Source of the DNA: Candidatus Binatia bacterium
Lineage (GTDB): Bacteria > Desulfobacterota > Binatia > Bin18
Length of the DNA stretch: 64,000 nucleotides
Assembly (NCBI GenBank): GCA_022820725.1
Contig: JAJEFA010000013.1
Coordinates: forward strand, 42,715-106,714
Direction of reading: 5' to 3'
Under the pieces are notes generated by a model. The model saw only the letters and a program-made list of their open reading frames with translations. It had not been told where the DNA came from and ran no database searches. Of this stretch, positions 9,356-16,598 are shown one piece after another. Within the stretch, counting starts at the first letter, position 1. The number at the start of each line of letters is the position of its first letter. The position numbers and the translations under genes are program-made.

Positions 9356-10111
9356 GGTGTGATAGATGTCCTCCCGGTTGCGCGCGAGCTGCTCCTCGAT
9401 GTAACGAAAGCGCCTGCTGAAACGGCGGTTGGCTTTACGCAGGGCCGACTCGGCGTCCAGGTCAAGATGCCGGGCGAGGCTGGTCAAGGCAAACAACAGG
9501 TCGCCGAGTTCATGTTCCTGCTGCTCCGGGTGCGGTGTTGCCAGCACCGCTGCCAATTCCTGGTACTCTTCCGTCACCTTCTCAAAGACCGCCGCCGCCG
9601 CCGGCCAGTCAAAACCGACCCGGGTGGCCTTTTCGCCCAGTCGCTGCGCCTGGATCAGGGCCGGCGCGCCTTTGGGAACACCGGCCAGAATGGATTGATC
9701 CGCAACTCCGCGTTCCTTCTTTTTCGCCCTTTTTTCCTGGGCTTTGATTTTGGCCCAATTCTGACTGACCTCTGCGGCGCTCTCGACTTTCAGGTCACTA
9801 AAGACGTGCGGATGGCGGCGGGTCATTTTATCGGCAATGGCCTGGGCCACATCGTCAATCGTAAATTCCCCGGCTTCGGCCATCAGCTGGGCGTGAAACA
9901 CGATCTGGAGGAGGAGGTCCCCCAATTCCTCTTTCAGCTCAGCCCAGTCTTCCGCCTCAAGGGCGTCCAGCACCTCATAGGTCTCCTCGACGAGGTAGGG
10001 CTTGAGCGTCTGCGGCGTCTGCTCCTGATCCCACGGGCAGCCGTTCGGACTGCGCAGCGTCGCCATAATGCTGACGAGTCGGTCAAACGCGGGGTGGAGA
10101 CTGTGTGCCAT
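9302..10111 (-). CDS. mazG: Nucleoside triphosphate pyrophosphohydrolase MazG
   Basis: House-cleaning NTP pyrophosphatase. The 269 residues carry two MazG domains: CPWDQEQTPQTLKPYLVEET, with KEELGDLLLQIVFHAQLMAE, in the first half, and HELGDLLFALTSLARHL near residue 205. The acidic Mg-binding EExxE/ExxD patterns are present in the first. It overlaps the end of murJ tail-to-tail by 54 bp and follows dcd on the same strand with a 26-bp gap. Confidence 0.93.
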   Translation of the reverse strand: MAHSLHPAFDRLVSIMATLRSPNGCPWDQEQTPQTLKPYLVEETYEVLDALEAEDWAELKEELGDLLLQIVFHAQLMAEAGEFTIDDVAQAIADKMTRRHPHVFSDLKVESAAEVSQNWAKIKAQEKRAKKKERGVADQSILAGVPKGAPALIQAQRLGEKATRVGFDWPAAAAVFEKVTEEYQELAAVLATPHPEQQEHELGDLLFALTSLARHLDLDAESALRKANRRFSRRFRYIEEQLARNREDIYHTSRTRLEELWQEAKQAVG

Positions 10112-10137
10112 GGCAGACGGGATAGAAGGCAGAATCT

Positions 10138-10707
10138 CTATAACTTACGCCCGCTCGGAATAGGCTTAGTCTGACCTTGAAAAACATCTGTTGGATTTGT
10201 GCCATACAGTTCAGACTCTGCTAGCGGTGGAGTAATTTCAGCAAGGAGAAGCTGAGCAGGCTTATCTACTCCAGCACGTAGTTGTACGGGTATTTTTCCA
10301 AAATTCGCCATCTCTAATGTGATGTGAGCATTGAACCCAGGATCAATCTTGGGAGCAGTTACATGGACTGTAACGCCGATTCTTGCATAGCTGCTTCTCC
10401 CTTCAACGAGCCCCATTAACGAGTTTGGCATATAGACACGTTCTAGTGTTTGCGCAAGGACAAAATGATTGGGCTCCAGCACAAAGGTGTCCGCCTCTTC
10501 GTTTTCCCAGAGGTCCTCTGAATCCCAGAGTGAAGGGTCCATCTGTATCGAAGGAAGATAACCAGGCTTCTCCTTGAAAGTGGTAAAGTACCGCCCAAGA
10601 AGCAGATCAATTGACACCTGCGCCACCCTATCCTCTGGAATTTCCGGGTCAAAACGCAGGTGTTGGTTCTTAAGATGTTCGAGGATTTTAGGGCGAGAGA
10701 GGAACAA
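10138..10707 (-). CDS. dcd: dCTP deaminase
   Basis: Converts dCTP to dUTP for dTMP synthesis. The protein begins FLSRPKILEHL and contains QVSIDLLLGR, VEGRSSYARIGVTVHVTAP (active-site GRSS..R) and DPGFNAHITLEMAN. About 189 residues from a TTG at 10707; the frame is open to 10752, but the family N-terminus fits 10707. Codon and base use is visibly more AT-rich than in the flanking mazG and rnhC genes, suggesting transfer. It overlaps the preceding small gene by about 20 bp. Confidence 0.85.
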   Translation of the reverse strand: MFLSRPKILEHLKNQHLRFDPEIPEDRVAQVSIDLLLGRYFTTFKEKPGYLPSIQMDPSLWDSEDLWENEEADTFVLEPNHFVLAQTLERVYMPNSLMGLVEGRSSYARIGVTVHVTAPKIDPGFNAHITLEMANFGKIPVQLRAGVDKPAQLLLAEITPPLAESELYGTNPTDVFQGQTKPIPSGRKL

Positions 10708-10978
10708 CTGGTTGTACCTTAGCAGTTGACGCCTGCACTTGACGAGTGTCAAAAGCGTGCCCCTGCACGATGGCAGTTACATCGTTTTCTGTGATTGCAA
10801 TAATACGAGCGAGAACGGAGGTTGACCCTGTTTCTATTGCTTCCTTTAGTGCACTCGTATCAACAAATCCAACCCACTGACCTTCCGGAAGTTCAATACG
10901 AACAAGGCGTTCATTTGAAAAAGGCCCCGGCTTTACTTCGCAGGGGAGCCACACCCTACCACCCACTTGCAAAGGCAT
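10688..10978 (-). CDS. Hypothetical protein upstream of dcd
   Basis: A protein of 96 residues beginning MPLQVGGRVWLPCEVKPGPF, then RLVRIELPEGQWVGFVDTSA. It looks like a small beta-rich domain with a short variable C-terminus; no signal or membrane segment. It overlaps the start of dcd and is likely cotranscribed with it. I do not recognise a function. It is AT-richer than the housekeeping genes around it. Confidence 0.65.
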   Translation of the reverse strand: MPLQVGGRVWLPCEVKPGPFSNERLVRIELPEGQWVGFVDTSALKEAIETGSTSVLARIIAITENDVTAIVQGHAFDTRQVQASTAKVQPVVPLSP

Positions 10979-11024
10979 ACATTCTTTCCTTCTTCAAAAA
11001 TATAACTGACTGTGTTGAGAGGAC

Positions 11025-11192
11025 TCATTCCCGCTGCCGGCAACATGCCGCCACCGCTTCTTCGGTGGACCTACCATGCGCGCTTTCGCAACGTTTTCGG
11101 GCGAGTTCGGGATCAACTCAGGCACGGGCCGGGCAGCCACCTACATTAGACGTAAGAGTACGCTTGCGGCCGGTTTTCTTTTGGGTTGCCAT
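11025..11192 (-). pseudogene. Small basic ORF interrupted by an in-frame TGA
   Basis: ATG 11192 has an excellent ribosome-binding site (AAAGGAGG, 5-nt spacing). It reads MATQKKTGRKRTLTSNVGG..ARA, then TGA, and continues in the same frame for 30 codons (VDPELARKRCESAHGRSTEE..) to a second TGA at 11025. Both halves look coding. Either the gene is broken by a nonsense mutation or only the first 24 codons are translated. It leads the hypothetical gene and dcd by 46 bp. The remainder of the gap, 11272-11446, shows nothing I can identify. Confidence 0.35.
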
Positions 11193-11243
11193 CACCCCCT
11201 CCTTTCCAGGATGACACGACAAAATGTCGCCTCATGTAAAATA

Positions 11244-11271
11244 TATCTATCCGTGTATTCTTTGGTGTCAA
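11244..11271 (-). promoter_or_regulatory. Sigma70-type promoter for the dcd cluster
   Basis: On the minus strand, TTGACA (11271-11266), a 16-bp spacer and TAGATA (11249-11244) precede the small ORF at 11192. A CGACA-AAA-TGTCG inverted repeat at 11217-11229 lies in the leader. Confidence 0.5.
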
Positions 11272-11446
11272 CCACGGCAGTGTAAAAGATTCTGGGAGCC
11301 AAGAGCCGGAAAAATAGGGAATGTAGACGCACGGATGCGCGTACCCTAGAGTGGGTAAGATCGTATATAATTCTCTCGTAGGGTGAGTTAGGGCGCCGCA
11401 AATAAAGAAGGGCTCCAGGTCATGGCGGGGCATATCTATGAGGCGC

Positions 11447-12094
11447 TCACGCAAGCACCTTCTGCGTTGTACGAAAATGCAGCTTGGCGACCTGGCCCAG
11501 GCCGTCCGGGCCGTACTGCTCCACAACGGCCTTGCCCGCAGCGATGACCTGCGGGCCGGCACCTTTCGGCAGGGGGATGGCAAAGCGGCCGCTCAAATCC
11601 TGCAAACGGCGTAAGAATGCCGCCCGGGCGACCAGCGAGGCGGCCGCAACCTCTATCTCTTGTTCGGCGCACGGCTTTTGAATGAGTTCGACGGTCCGGC
11701 CTCTCTGCATCAGGGCAGTATTGAGAAAACGCGCGTTCCCGAACTGGTCGGCAATCACCCGCTCACACGGGACGGTTTCCAGGAGGTTTTCTATGGCGCG
11801 GGCATGTCCCCAGGCGAGCAGGGTGTTGAGATTCTTGAGCGAGGCGTACAGGCTGTTGTAGCGTTCAGGGCCAATGGCCACGAGCGTGGTCGGACACAGC
11901 CTGCGGATGTGGGCGGCCAGGCTATGGGCGCGTGTATCCGAGCACGTTTTGCTGTCCCGCACGCCCAGGTCGCGCAACTGCGCTTCCTGGTCCGGTGTCA
12001 CATACACCCCGGCGACGACCAGCGGACCGAAATAATCGCCCTTGCCGGATTCATCAATCCCAATTGTGCCGGTGCGAGCAGAGGCGGTTGTCAT
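11447..12094 (-). CDS. rnhC: Ribonuclease HIII-type protein lacking the N-terminal domain
   Basis: Degrades RNA in RNA:DNA hybrids. The opening GTIGIDESGKGDYFGPLVVA and LGVRDSKTCSD match RNase HIII (D-E-S-G-K-G-D-Y-F) rather than RNase HII. IGPERYNSLYASLKNLNTLL is another HIII-type block. At 215 residues it lacks the TBP-like substrate-binding domain of about 80-90 residues normally found before the catalytic core. It overlaps purN by 4 bp (ATGA), so the two are translationally coupled. Confidence 0.82.
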   Translation of the reverse strand: MTTASARTGTIGIDESGKGDYFGPLVVAGVYVTPDQEAQLRDLGVRDSKTCSDTRAHSLAAHIRRLCPTTLVAIGPERYNSLYASLKNLNTLLAWGHARAIENLLETVPCERVIADQFGNARFLNTALMQRGRTVELIQKPCAEQEIEVAAASLVARAAFLRRLQDLSGRFAIPLPKGAGPQVIAAGKAVVEQYGPDGLGQVAKLHFRTTQKVLA

Positions 12095-12747
12095 ACGGCG
12101 GGAGACCGGAAGGCGGTTTGCGGGCGCTGGTGCTCGTCACGAATGCGGACCGTATGGTCCTGGACCACGACCCGGTCTTCGGCAAAGAGCCGGATGGCGG
12201 CGGGATAGATGCGATGTTCCTGGACCAGAATCCGGGCGCTCAGACTGTCTTCCGTATCGTCGGGATAAACGGGGACGGCGGCCTGCATGATAATCGGGCC
12301 GTGATCCATTTCCTCGTCAACCAGGTGAACGGTTGCGCCGCTGATCCGGACTCCACGTTCCAGGGCCTGACGCTGGGCGTGCAGACCGGGGAAGGCCGGC
12401 AGGAGGGCCGGGTGGATATTCAGAATACGTTGGGGAAAAGCCTGAATAAAACGGGCCGAGAGCAGGCGCATAAAGCCGGCCAGAATGACCAGTTCAACCT
12501 CGTGGTCCCGCAAGAGCGTCACCAGATGCCGGTCAAACTCTTCCCGGGCAGCAAAGCCGGTGTGAGACAGCACCGCGGTCGGGAGGCCGTGACGCCGCGC
12601 CCGCACCAGACCATAGGCATCGCTCCGGTTACTCACCACCACCCGGATTCGGGCCGGCAGGTCTCCGCGCTCAATGGCCTCAATAATGGCCTGGAGGTTG
12701 GTGCCGCCCCCGGAGATGAGAACGCCAAGAGAGAGAGGTGTCGTCAT
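12091..12747 (-). CDS. purN: Phosphoribosylglycinamide formyltransferase
   Basis: Third step of purine synthesis, using 10-formyl-THF. The 218 residues contain LGVLISGGGTNLQAIIEAI at the N-terminus, ILNIHPALLPAFPGLHAQ with the catalytic Asn/His, and HLVDEEMDHGPII with the catalytic Asp. Lies between rnhC (4-bp overlap) and comF (6-bp gap), away from the main pur cluster at 43-49 kb. Confidence 0.94.
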   Translation of the reverse strand: MTTPLSLGVLISGGGTNLQAIIEAIERGDLPARIRVVVSNRSDAYGLVRARRHGLPTAVLSHTGFAAREEFDRHLVTLLRDHEVELVILAGFMRLLSARFIQAFPQRILNIHPALLPAFPGLHAQRQALERGVRISGATVHLVDEEMDHGPIIMQAAVPVYPDDTEDSLSARILVQEHRIYPAAIRLFAEDRVVVQDHTVRIRDEHQRPQTAFRSPAV

Positions 12748-12753
12748 ACGCTC

Positions 12754-13539
12754 TTAGAGATCGACCACTCGGGCGAGAGTAAAAACATCAACACTGCGCG
12801 CCCCATTCTGGTACAGGGTTCGGGCACACTCTTCAACCGTCGCGCCGGAGGTATACACATCGTCCACAAGGAGGAAGCGTTTTCCCCGTGCCAGGGCGGG
12901 CGTATTGACCCGAAAGGCTCCTCGGACATTGGCGCGACGATCCTCCCCGCTCAGCTGCGTCTGGGGTTGGGTCGGCCGGATGCGGCTGAGCAGCCAGGGA
13001 TCAACCGGGGTATTGATATGCCGCCCAATCGCCCGGGCCAGGACGAGCGATTGGTTGAAGCCACGCCAGCGCAGCCTGCTCAGGTGCAGGGGAACAGGAA
13101 TAACGCGGTCATAGTCCTCCGTCAGCCCCGCGCCCTGCTGCCGGGCGCGGGAAAAATGATGCGCCGCAAGTCCGGCGAGCGCCTTGCCGGCTCTCATATT
13201 GCGCGCGTATTTGAAGCGGAAGATGCCCCGGCGGAGAGGCTGGGACGAGGTGCTTGACGTACCATACGCGGCCCCCGCCCGCGCGTAACGGAAACCGGGC
13301 GGCTGTTGCAGGCACTGGTGGCAGACATGGTCGGGTCCGACTCCGGAGGCAAAGGGGCGGCCGCAACGGGGACAGAGCGGAGAGTGGATGACCTGAATCC
13401 GGCCCTGACACCCTGGGCAGAAGGCCCGGTCCGCCGGAAGACCGGCGGAGCAGTTGAGGCAGCGCCACGGGTACAGCACGGTGAGTGCCGTCCGAGCCGC
13501 GCTCCCGAGCCGATGTCGCCACGCGCGTCCCTTCCACAT
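12754..13539 (-). CDS. comF: ComF family protein (phosphoribosyltransferase fold)
   Basis: Competence/uptake-associated cytosolic protein. Residues 25-80 form a double zinc-ribbon (CLNC..CPGC..CPRCGRPF..CHQC). Residues 130-261 are a type I PRTase fold with FLLVDDVYTSGAT as the PRPP loop. RWRGFNQSLVLARAIG is characteristic of ComF. Length 261 is normal. The role in DNA uptake is family knowledge and is unproven in most Gram-negatives. Confidence 0.88.
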   Translation of the reverse strand: MWKGRAWRHRLGSAARTALTVLYPWRCLNCSAGLPADRAFCPGCQGRIQVIHSPLCPRCGRPFASGVGPDHVCHQCLQQPPGFRYARAGAAYGTSSTSSQPLRRGIFRFKYARNMRAGKALAGLAAHHFSRARQQGAGLTEDYDRVIPVPLHLSRLRWRGFNQSLVLARAIGRHINTPVDPWLLSRIRPTQPQTQLSGEDRRANVRGAFRVNTPALARGKRFLLVDDVYTSGATVEECARTLYQNGARSVDVFTLARVVDL

Positions 13540-13751
13540 GCCCGTAATTTTTCCTCCTCCTCGGGCTCGTTGTGTCGCTGAAAAAACTCTTCAGGCCTTG
13601 TTTTGCCAGGAGTGCTCGTATATTGGTAGCTGCACTGTAGCACAGATTTTTTCGGTCCTGCCCATGAGCCCGAGCGGACGACCGGCAGGTGGCGCTCCGG
13701 CGATACCTTGACAAGCGGGAACAGGAGCGGACCAGGAGAGAGGACGCGGGA

Positions 13752-14198
13752 ATGACGAATACCCAACGGGCAATCGCACCGATGTTGCGCTTGCCCGCCG
13801 CCCCGGACGAAAAACCGTATCTGGTCGGCTATCGATGCCCCGAGTGTCAGGCCACGTATATCGGCGGGAACCGGGTCGGCTGCAGCAAGTGCACCTTTGT
13901 CGGAGATTTGCCCGAGGTGCGGCTCAGCGACCACGGCACGCTCTACGTGTACTCCATCGTGCACCAGTCCGCGCCCGGCATTCCGGTCCCGTACGTCTCC
14001 GCCATTGTTGACCTCCCGGAAGGGGTGAGCGTCCGGTGCAATCTGGTCGATATCGAGCCCGACCCGCAAAAGATCGCATTCGGTATGCCGGTGGACATGG
14101 TGACGCGGAAGGTGCGCGAGCGCACGGAAAAAAACGCGCACGGAGAAGAAGAGACAATCGACATTATTGCTTTCTTTTTCAGGCCGCGCAAAGATTAA
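13752..14198 (+). CDS. DUF35 OB-fold/zinc-ribbon protein (thiolase partner)
   Basis: A 148-residue protein with a rubredoxin-like zinc ribbon (YRCPECQATYIG..GCSKC) followed by an OB-fold, the layout of DUF35 proteins that hold SCP-x-type thiolases in acyl-CoA complexes. ATG 13752, with GGAGAGAGG upstream, is preferred over an earlier in-frame start. The thiolase gene follows 32 bp downstream, which supports a two-component enzyme. Confidence 0.85.
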   Translation: MTNTQRAIAPMLRLPAAPDEKPYLVGYRCPECQATYIGGNRVGCSKCTFVGDLPEVRLSDHGTLYVYSIVHQSAPGIPVPYVSAIVDLPEGVSVRCNLVDIEPDPQKIAFGMPVDMVTRKVRERTEKNAHGEEETIDIIAFFFRPRKD

Positions 14199-14230
14199 AG
14201 AAAGCTGATAACGGCAAAGGGGTGTCAATT

Positions 14231-15367
14231 ATGAGAGACGTATATGTGGTCGGTGTCGGCATGATCAAGTTTGGACGCTATCCTGACAAGGATGTCTCCC
14301 AAATGGGAGCGGAAGCGGGAGTCCGCGCCCTCAAAGATGCCGGGGCGTCTATCAAAGACGTTGAGATGTTGGTGTGTGGGAATTTGTTCCAGGCGAATGC
14401 CATGAACGCGCAGAAGATTCTGCAGCAGATTGGCCAGACCGGCATCCCCGCCCTCAATGTCTCGAACGCGTGCGCCACCGGTTCGACCGCCTTTCGCGAG
14501 GCCTATGTCGGGGTCGCGTCCGGGATGTACGATATCACCATGGCCGTTGGTGTTGAGCAGATGGGAAAGATGGGTTTGCTCGGTGGCGGAGCCCGGAGCG
14601 GCGGAGAGAGCGTTGAAGGCGTATTGGGCAGCGGCCTGATGCCGGCCGTCTTTGGTCAGGCCGGCGTGGAACATATGCGCAAGCACGGCACGACGGCCGA
14701 GCATTTCGCCAAAATCTCGGTGAAGAACCATAAACATTCCGTGCACAATCCCTTGTCCCAGTACCAGGTTGAGGTGTCGCTGGATGATGTGATGAACGCC
14801 CGTATGGTGGCCTACCCCAATACGCTCTATATGTGTTGTCCGACCGGAGACGGTGCGGCGGCGGCGATCCTGATGTCGGAAGACAAGATCAAGCAGTTTA
14901 CCACTCAACCGATCAAAGTCGCGACTTCCGTCCTGACCTCGGACCCCTATACCGACCGGGATCTGACCATGCCCGATGTCAACACCCTGACGCAGAATGC
15001 GGCAAAAGAAGCCTATGAAAAGGCCGGTATCGGGCCGCAGGACCTGAGTGTGGTCGAACTCCACGACTGTTTTGCCACGGCAGAACTGCTGCATTACGAG
15101 AACCTGGGTCTGTGTGCCGAAGGGGAAGCCGGACGGATGATCGACGAAGGGCGAACCGAACTGGGTGGCGATATTCCGGTCAACGTCAGTGGGGGCCTGC
15201 TCTCCAAGGGGCACCCGCTCGGGGCAACCGGAGTGGCGAACATCTATGAGATTGTGACGCAGCTCCGAGGCCAGGGGGGAGCGCGCCAGGTTGAAGGAGC
15301 CCAGGCCGGCCTCGCCCATGTCATCGGCCTCGGGTCGGCCTGTACGATCCATATCCTGACCACCTAA
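14231..15367 (+). CDS. Thiolase family protein (SCP-x/acetyl-CoA acetyltransferase-like)
   Basis: The 378 residues begin MRDVYVVGVGMIKFGRYPDK. The nucleophile is probably C81 (NVSNACATGSTAF), and the C-terminal LLSKGHPLGATG carries the second active-site His. The CXG Cys typical of degradative thiolases is not obvious near the C-terminus (GLGSACTIHIL), which fits the SCP-x/lipid-transfer branch. Likely acts on branched or steroid-like acyl-CoAs with the DUF35 protein; the substrate is unknown. ATG 14231 matches the family start. Confidence 0.87.
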   Translation: MRDVYVVGVGMIKFGRYPDKDVSQMGAEAGVRALKDAGASIKDVEMLVCGNLFQANAMNAQKILQQIGQTGIPALNVSNACATGSTAFREAYVGVASGMYDITMAVGVEQMGKMGLLGGGARSGGESVEGVLGSGLMPAVFGQAGVEHMRKHGTTAEHFAKISVKNHKHSVHNPLSQYQVEVSLDDVMNARMVAYPNTLYMCCPTGDGAAAAILMSEDKIKQFTTQPIKVATSVLTSDPYTDRDLTMPDVNTLTQNAAKEAYEKAGIGPQDLSVVELHDCFATAELLHYENLGLCAEGEAGRMIDEGRTELGGDIPVNVSGGLLSKGHPLGATGVANIYEIVTQLRGQGGARQVEGAQAGLAHVIGLGSACTIHILTT

Positions 15368-15394
15368 TCGCCGAAGTCTACGATTTTCTGTGGA

Positions 15395-15423
15395 GGGGTT
15401 GGTGCCTGAGTGTCACCAACCCC
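15395..15423 (+). terminator. Hairpin after the thiolase gene
   Basis: GGGGTTGGTG (15395-15404) pairs perfectly with CACCAACCCC (15414-15423) over a 9-nt loop. No U-tract follows, so it may be a Rho-assisted terminator or a processing site between the thiolase and greA. Confidence 0.5.
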
Positions 15424-15479
15424 TGTTGCGCTTGTGCGGAACGTCCCGGCCACACAGAAGACGACCGTATGGGAGAGTT

Positions 15480-15968
15480 ATGGACCTGCCAATTGTCAAA
15501 AAGCTGAAAAAAGAGCTGGACGAATTATACCACGAACTCAATGTCCGCATTCCGAAAGACCTCCAGGAGGCGGCCGCCCATGGCGACCTGAGTGAAAATG
15601 CCGAGTATGATGCGGCGCGCGCGCGTCAGGACTATGTCCGCGCCCGGATCGCCCAACTGACCGACCGGATGCAGCAACTTTCGCTGTATGACCTGTCGAG
15701 CATTCCCAAAGGTTCGATTGCCTATGGCAGCCGGGTCACGCTCGAAGAGGTCGAGTCGGGCGAGGTCGTTGAGTACCAGATCGTTTTTCCTGAAGAAGTT
15801 GACCCTGCCGAGGGACAAATTTCGCTGCACTCCCCGATTGGCCAGGCCCTGTTACACAAGGAACTCGACGACGAAGTGGAGATCGTCACTCCTCAGGGCC
15901 GGCAGTCCTATACGATTATCGAGCTGGCCACCCTGCACGATCTTGAAAACGGCGGAAAGGGGAAATGA
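15480..15968 (+). CDS. greA: Transcription elongation factor GreA
   Basis: Rescues backtracked RNA polymerase by stimulating transcript cleavage. The 162 residues show the N-terminal coiled coil with the acidic tip motif GDLSENAEYDAARARQ, and the C-terminal FKBP-like domain (GSRVTLEEVESGEVVEYQIV, SPIGQALLHKELDDEV). ATG 15480 is the family start. It ends in a strong intrinsic terminator. Confidence 0.93.
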   Translation: MDLPIVKKLKKELDELYHELNVRIPKDLQEAAAHGDLSENAEYDAARARQDYVRARIAQLTDRMQQLSLYDLSSIPKGSIAYGSRVTLEEVESGEVVEYQIVFPEEVDPAEGQISLHSPIGQALLHKELDDEVEIVTPQGRQSYTIIELATLHDLENGGKGK

Positions 15969-16032
15969 GACCGGCTGCGCCTCTTGCGTGAGAGGCGAGG
16001 ATCGTTTAGCCTAGGGTGGGAAGCAGGGGAAA

Positions 16033-16058
16033 AGTGGGCGGGAGCCCACTTTTTTTTT
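16033..16058 (+). terminator. Intrinsic terminator abutting the rimP start
   Basis: AGTGGGC - GGGA - GCCCACT (16033-16050) followed by a run of T to 16058. It lies only 4 nt before the rimP ATG, so it occupies the rimP ribosome-binding region. It may terminate greA, attenuate the rimP-nusA-infB operon, or both. Confidence 0.85.
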
Positions 16059-16062
16059 CCGT

Positions 16063-16593
16063 ATGCAACCCTCAGTTCAAGAGATTACCCGGCAGGTCGA
16101 GACCCTGGCCGCTCCCCTGGCCGAGGATGAAGGCTTCGAGCTGTGGGGCGTGGTCCTGTTGACCGAGAACGGCCGCTGGGTACTGCGGGTTTTGTTGGAA
16201 CACAGAGACGGGGTGACGCTTGACGACTGCACCCGAGTGCATAGACAACTGAGCGACGTGCTGGATGTGCATGACCCGATTCCATGGCGCTATACACTGG
16301 AAGTGTCCTCCCCCGGTCTTCAGCGTCCGCTTTTTCGTCTCAGCCAGTGTCAACGCTATATGGGACAGCCGATCCGCTTACAGACGAAAACTGCCCAGGA
16401 CGGCAAGCGGGCTTTCATTGGCCCGATATGTGCAGTAGAAGAGAATGCTATCAGCGTCGTTGACCAGGAAAGAGGAACCGTTCGGGTGAGTTGGGCGAAT
16501 GTGGCGCGGGCCCATGTCGATCTTCCTCTCCCCCTGCCCGGCAAGAGTCCCGAGAGGAAGAAACGGAAAGGCAGACGCCGCCAGACGAGGTGA
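16063..16593 (+). CDS. rimP: Ribosome maturation factor RimP
   Basis: Needed for 30S subunit assembly. The 176 residues match RimP: VETLAAPLAEDEGFELWGVV at the start, GVTLDDCTRVHRQLSDVLD, and the signature YTLEVSSPGLQRPLFRLSQ. The basic C-terminal tail (SPERKKRKGRRRQTR) is longer than usual. First gene of a rimP-nusA-ylxR-infB-DUF503-rbfA-truB block. No Shine-Dalgarno is visible because an intrinsic terminator sits immediately upstream. Confidence 0.92.
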   Translation: MQPSVQEITRQVETLAAPLAEDEGFELWGVVLLTENGRWVLRVLLEHRDGVTLDDCTRVHRQLSDVLDVHDPIPWRYTLEVSSPGLQRPLFRLSQCQRYMGQPIRLQTKTAQDGKRAFIGPICAVEENAISVVDQERGTVRVSWANVARAHVDLPLPLPGKSPERKKRKGRRRQTR

Positions 16594-16598
16594 CCGCT

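Noticed and set aside
11118..11120. In-frame TGA in the small ORF as selenocysteine
   Set aside because: No SECIS-like hairpin is apparent directly after the TGA and the context lacks redox-protein features; decay is more likely.
11146..11583. 145-codon minus-strand frame across the rnhC 3' region
   Set aside because: It mostly overlaps rnhC in another frame and AT-rich leader sequence; the translation is not protein-like.
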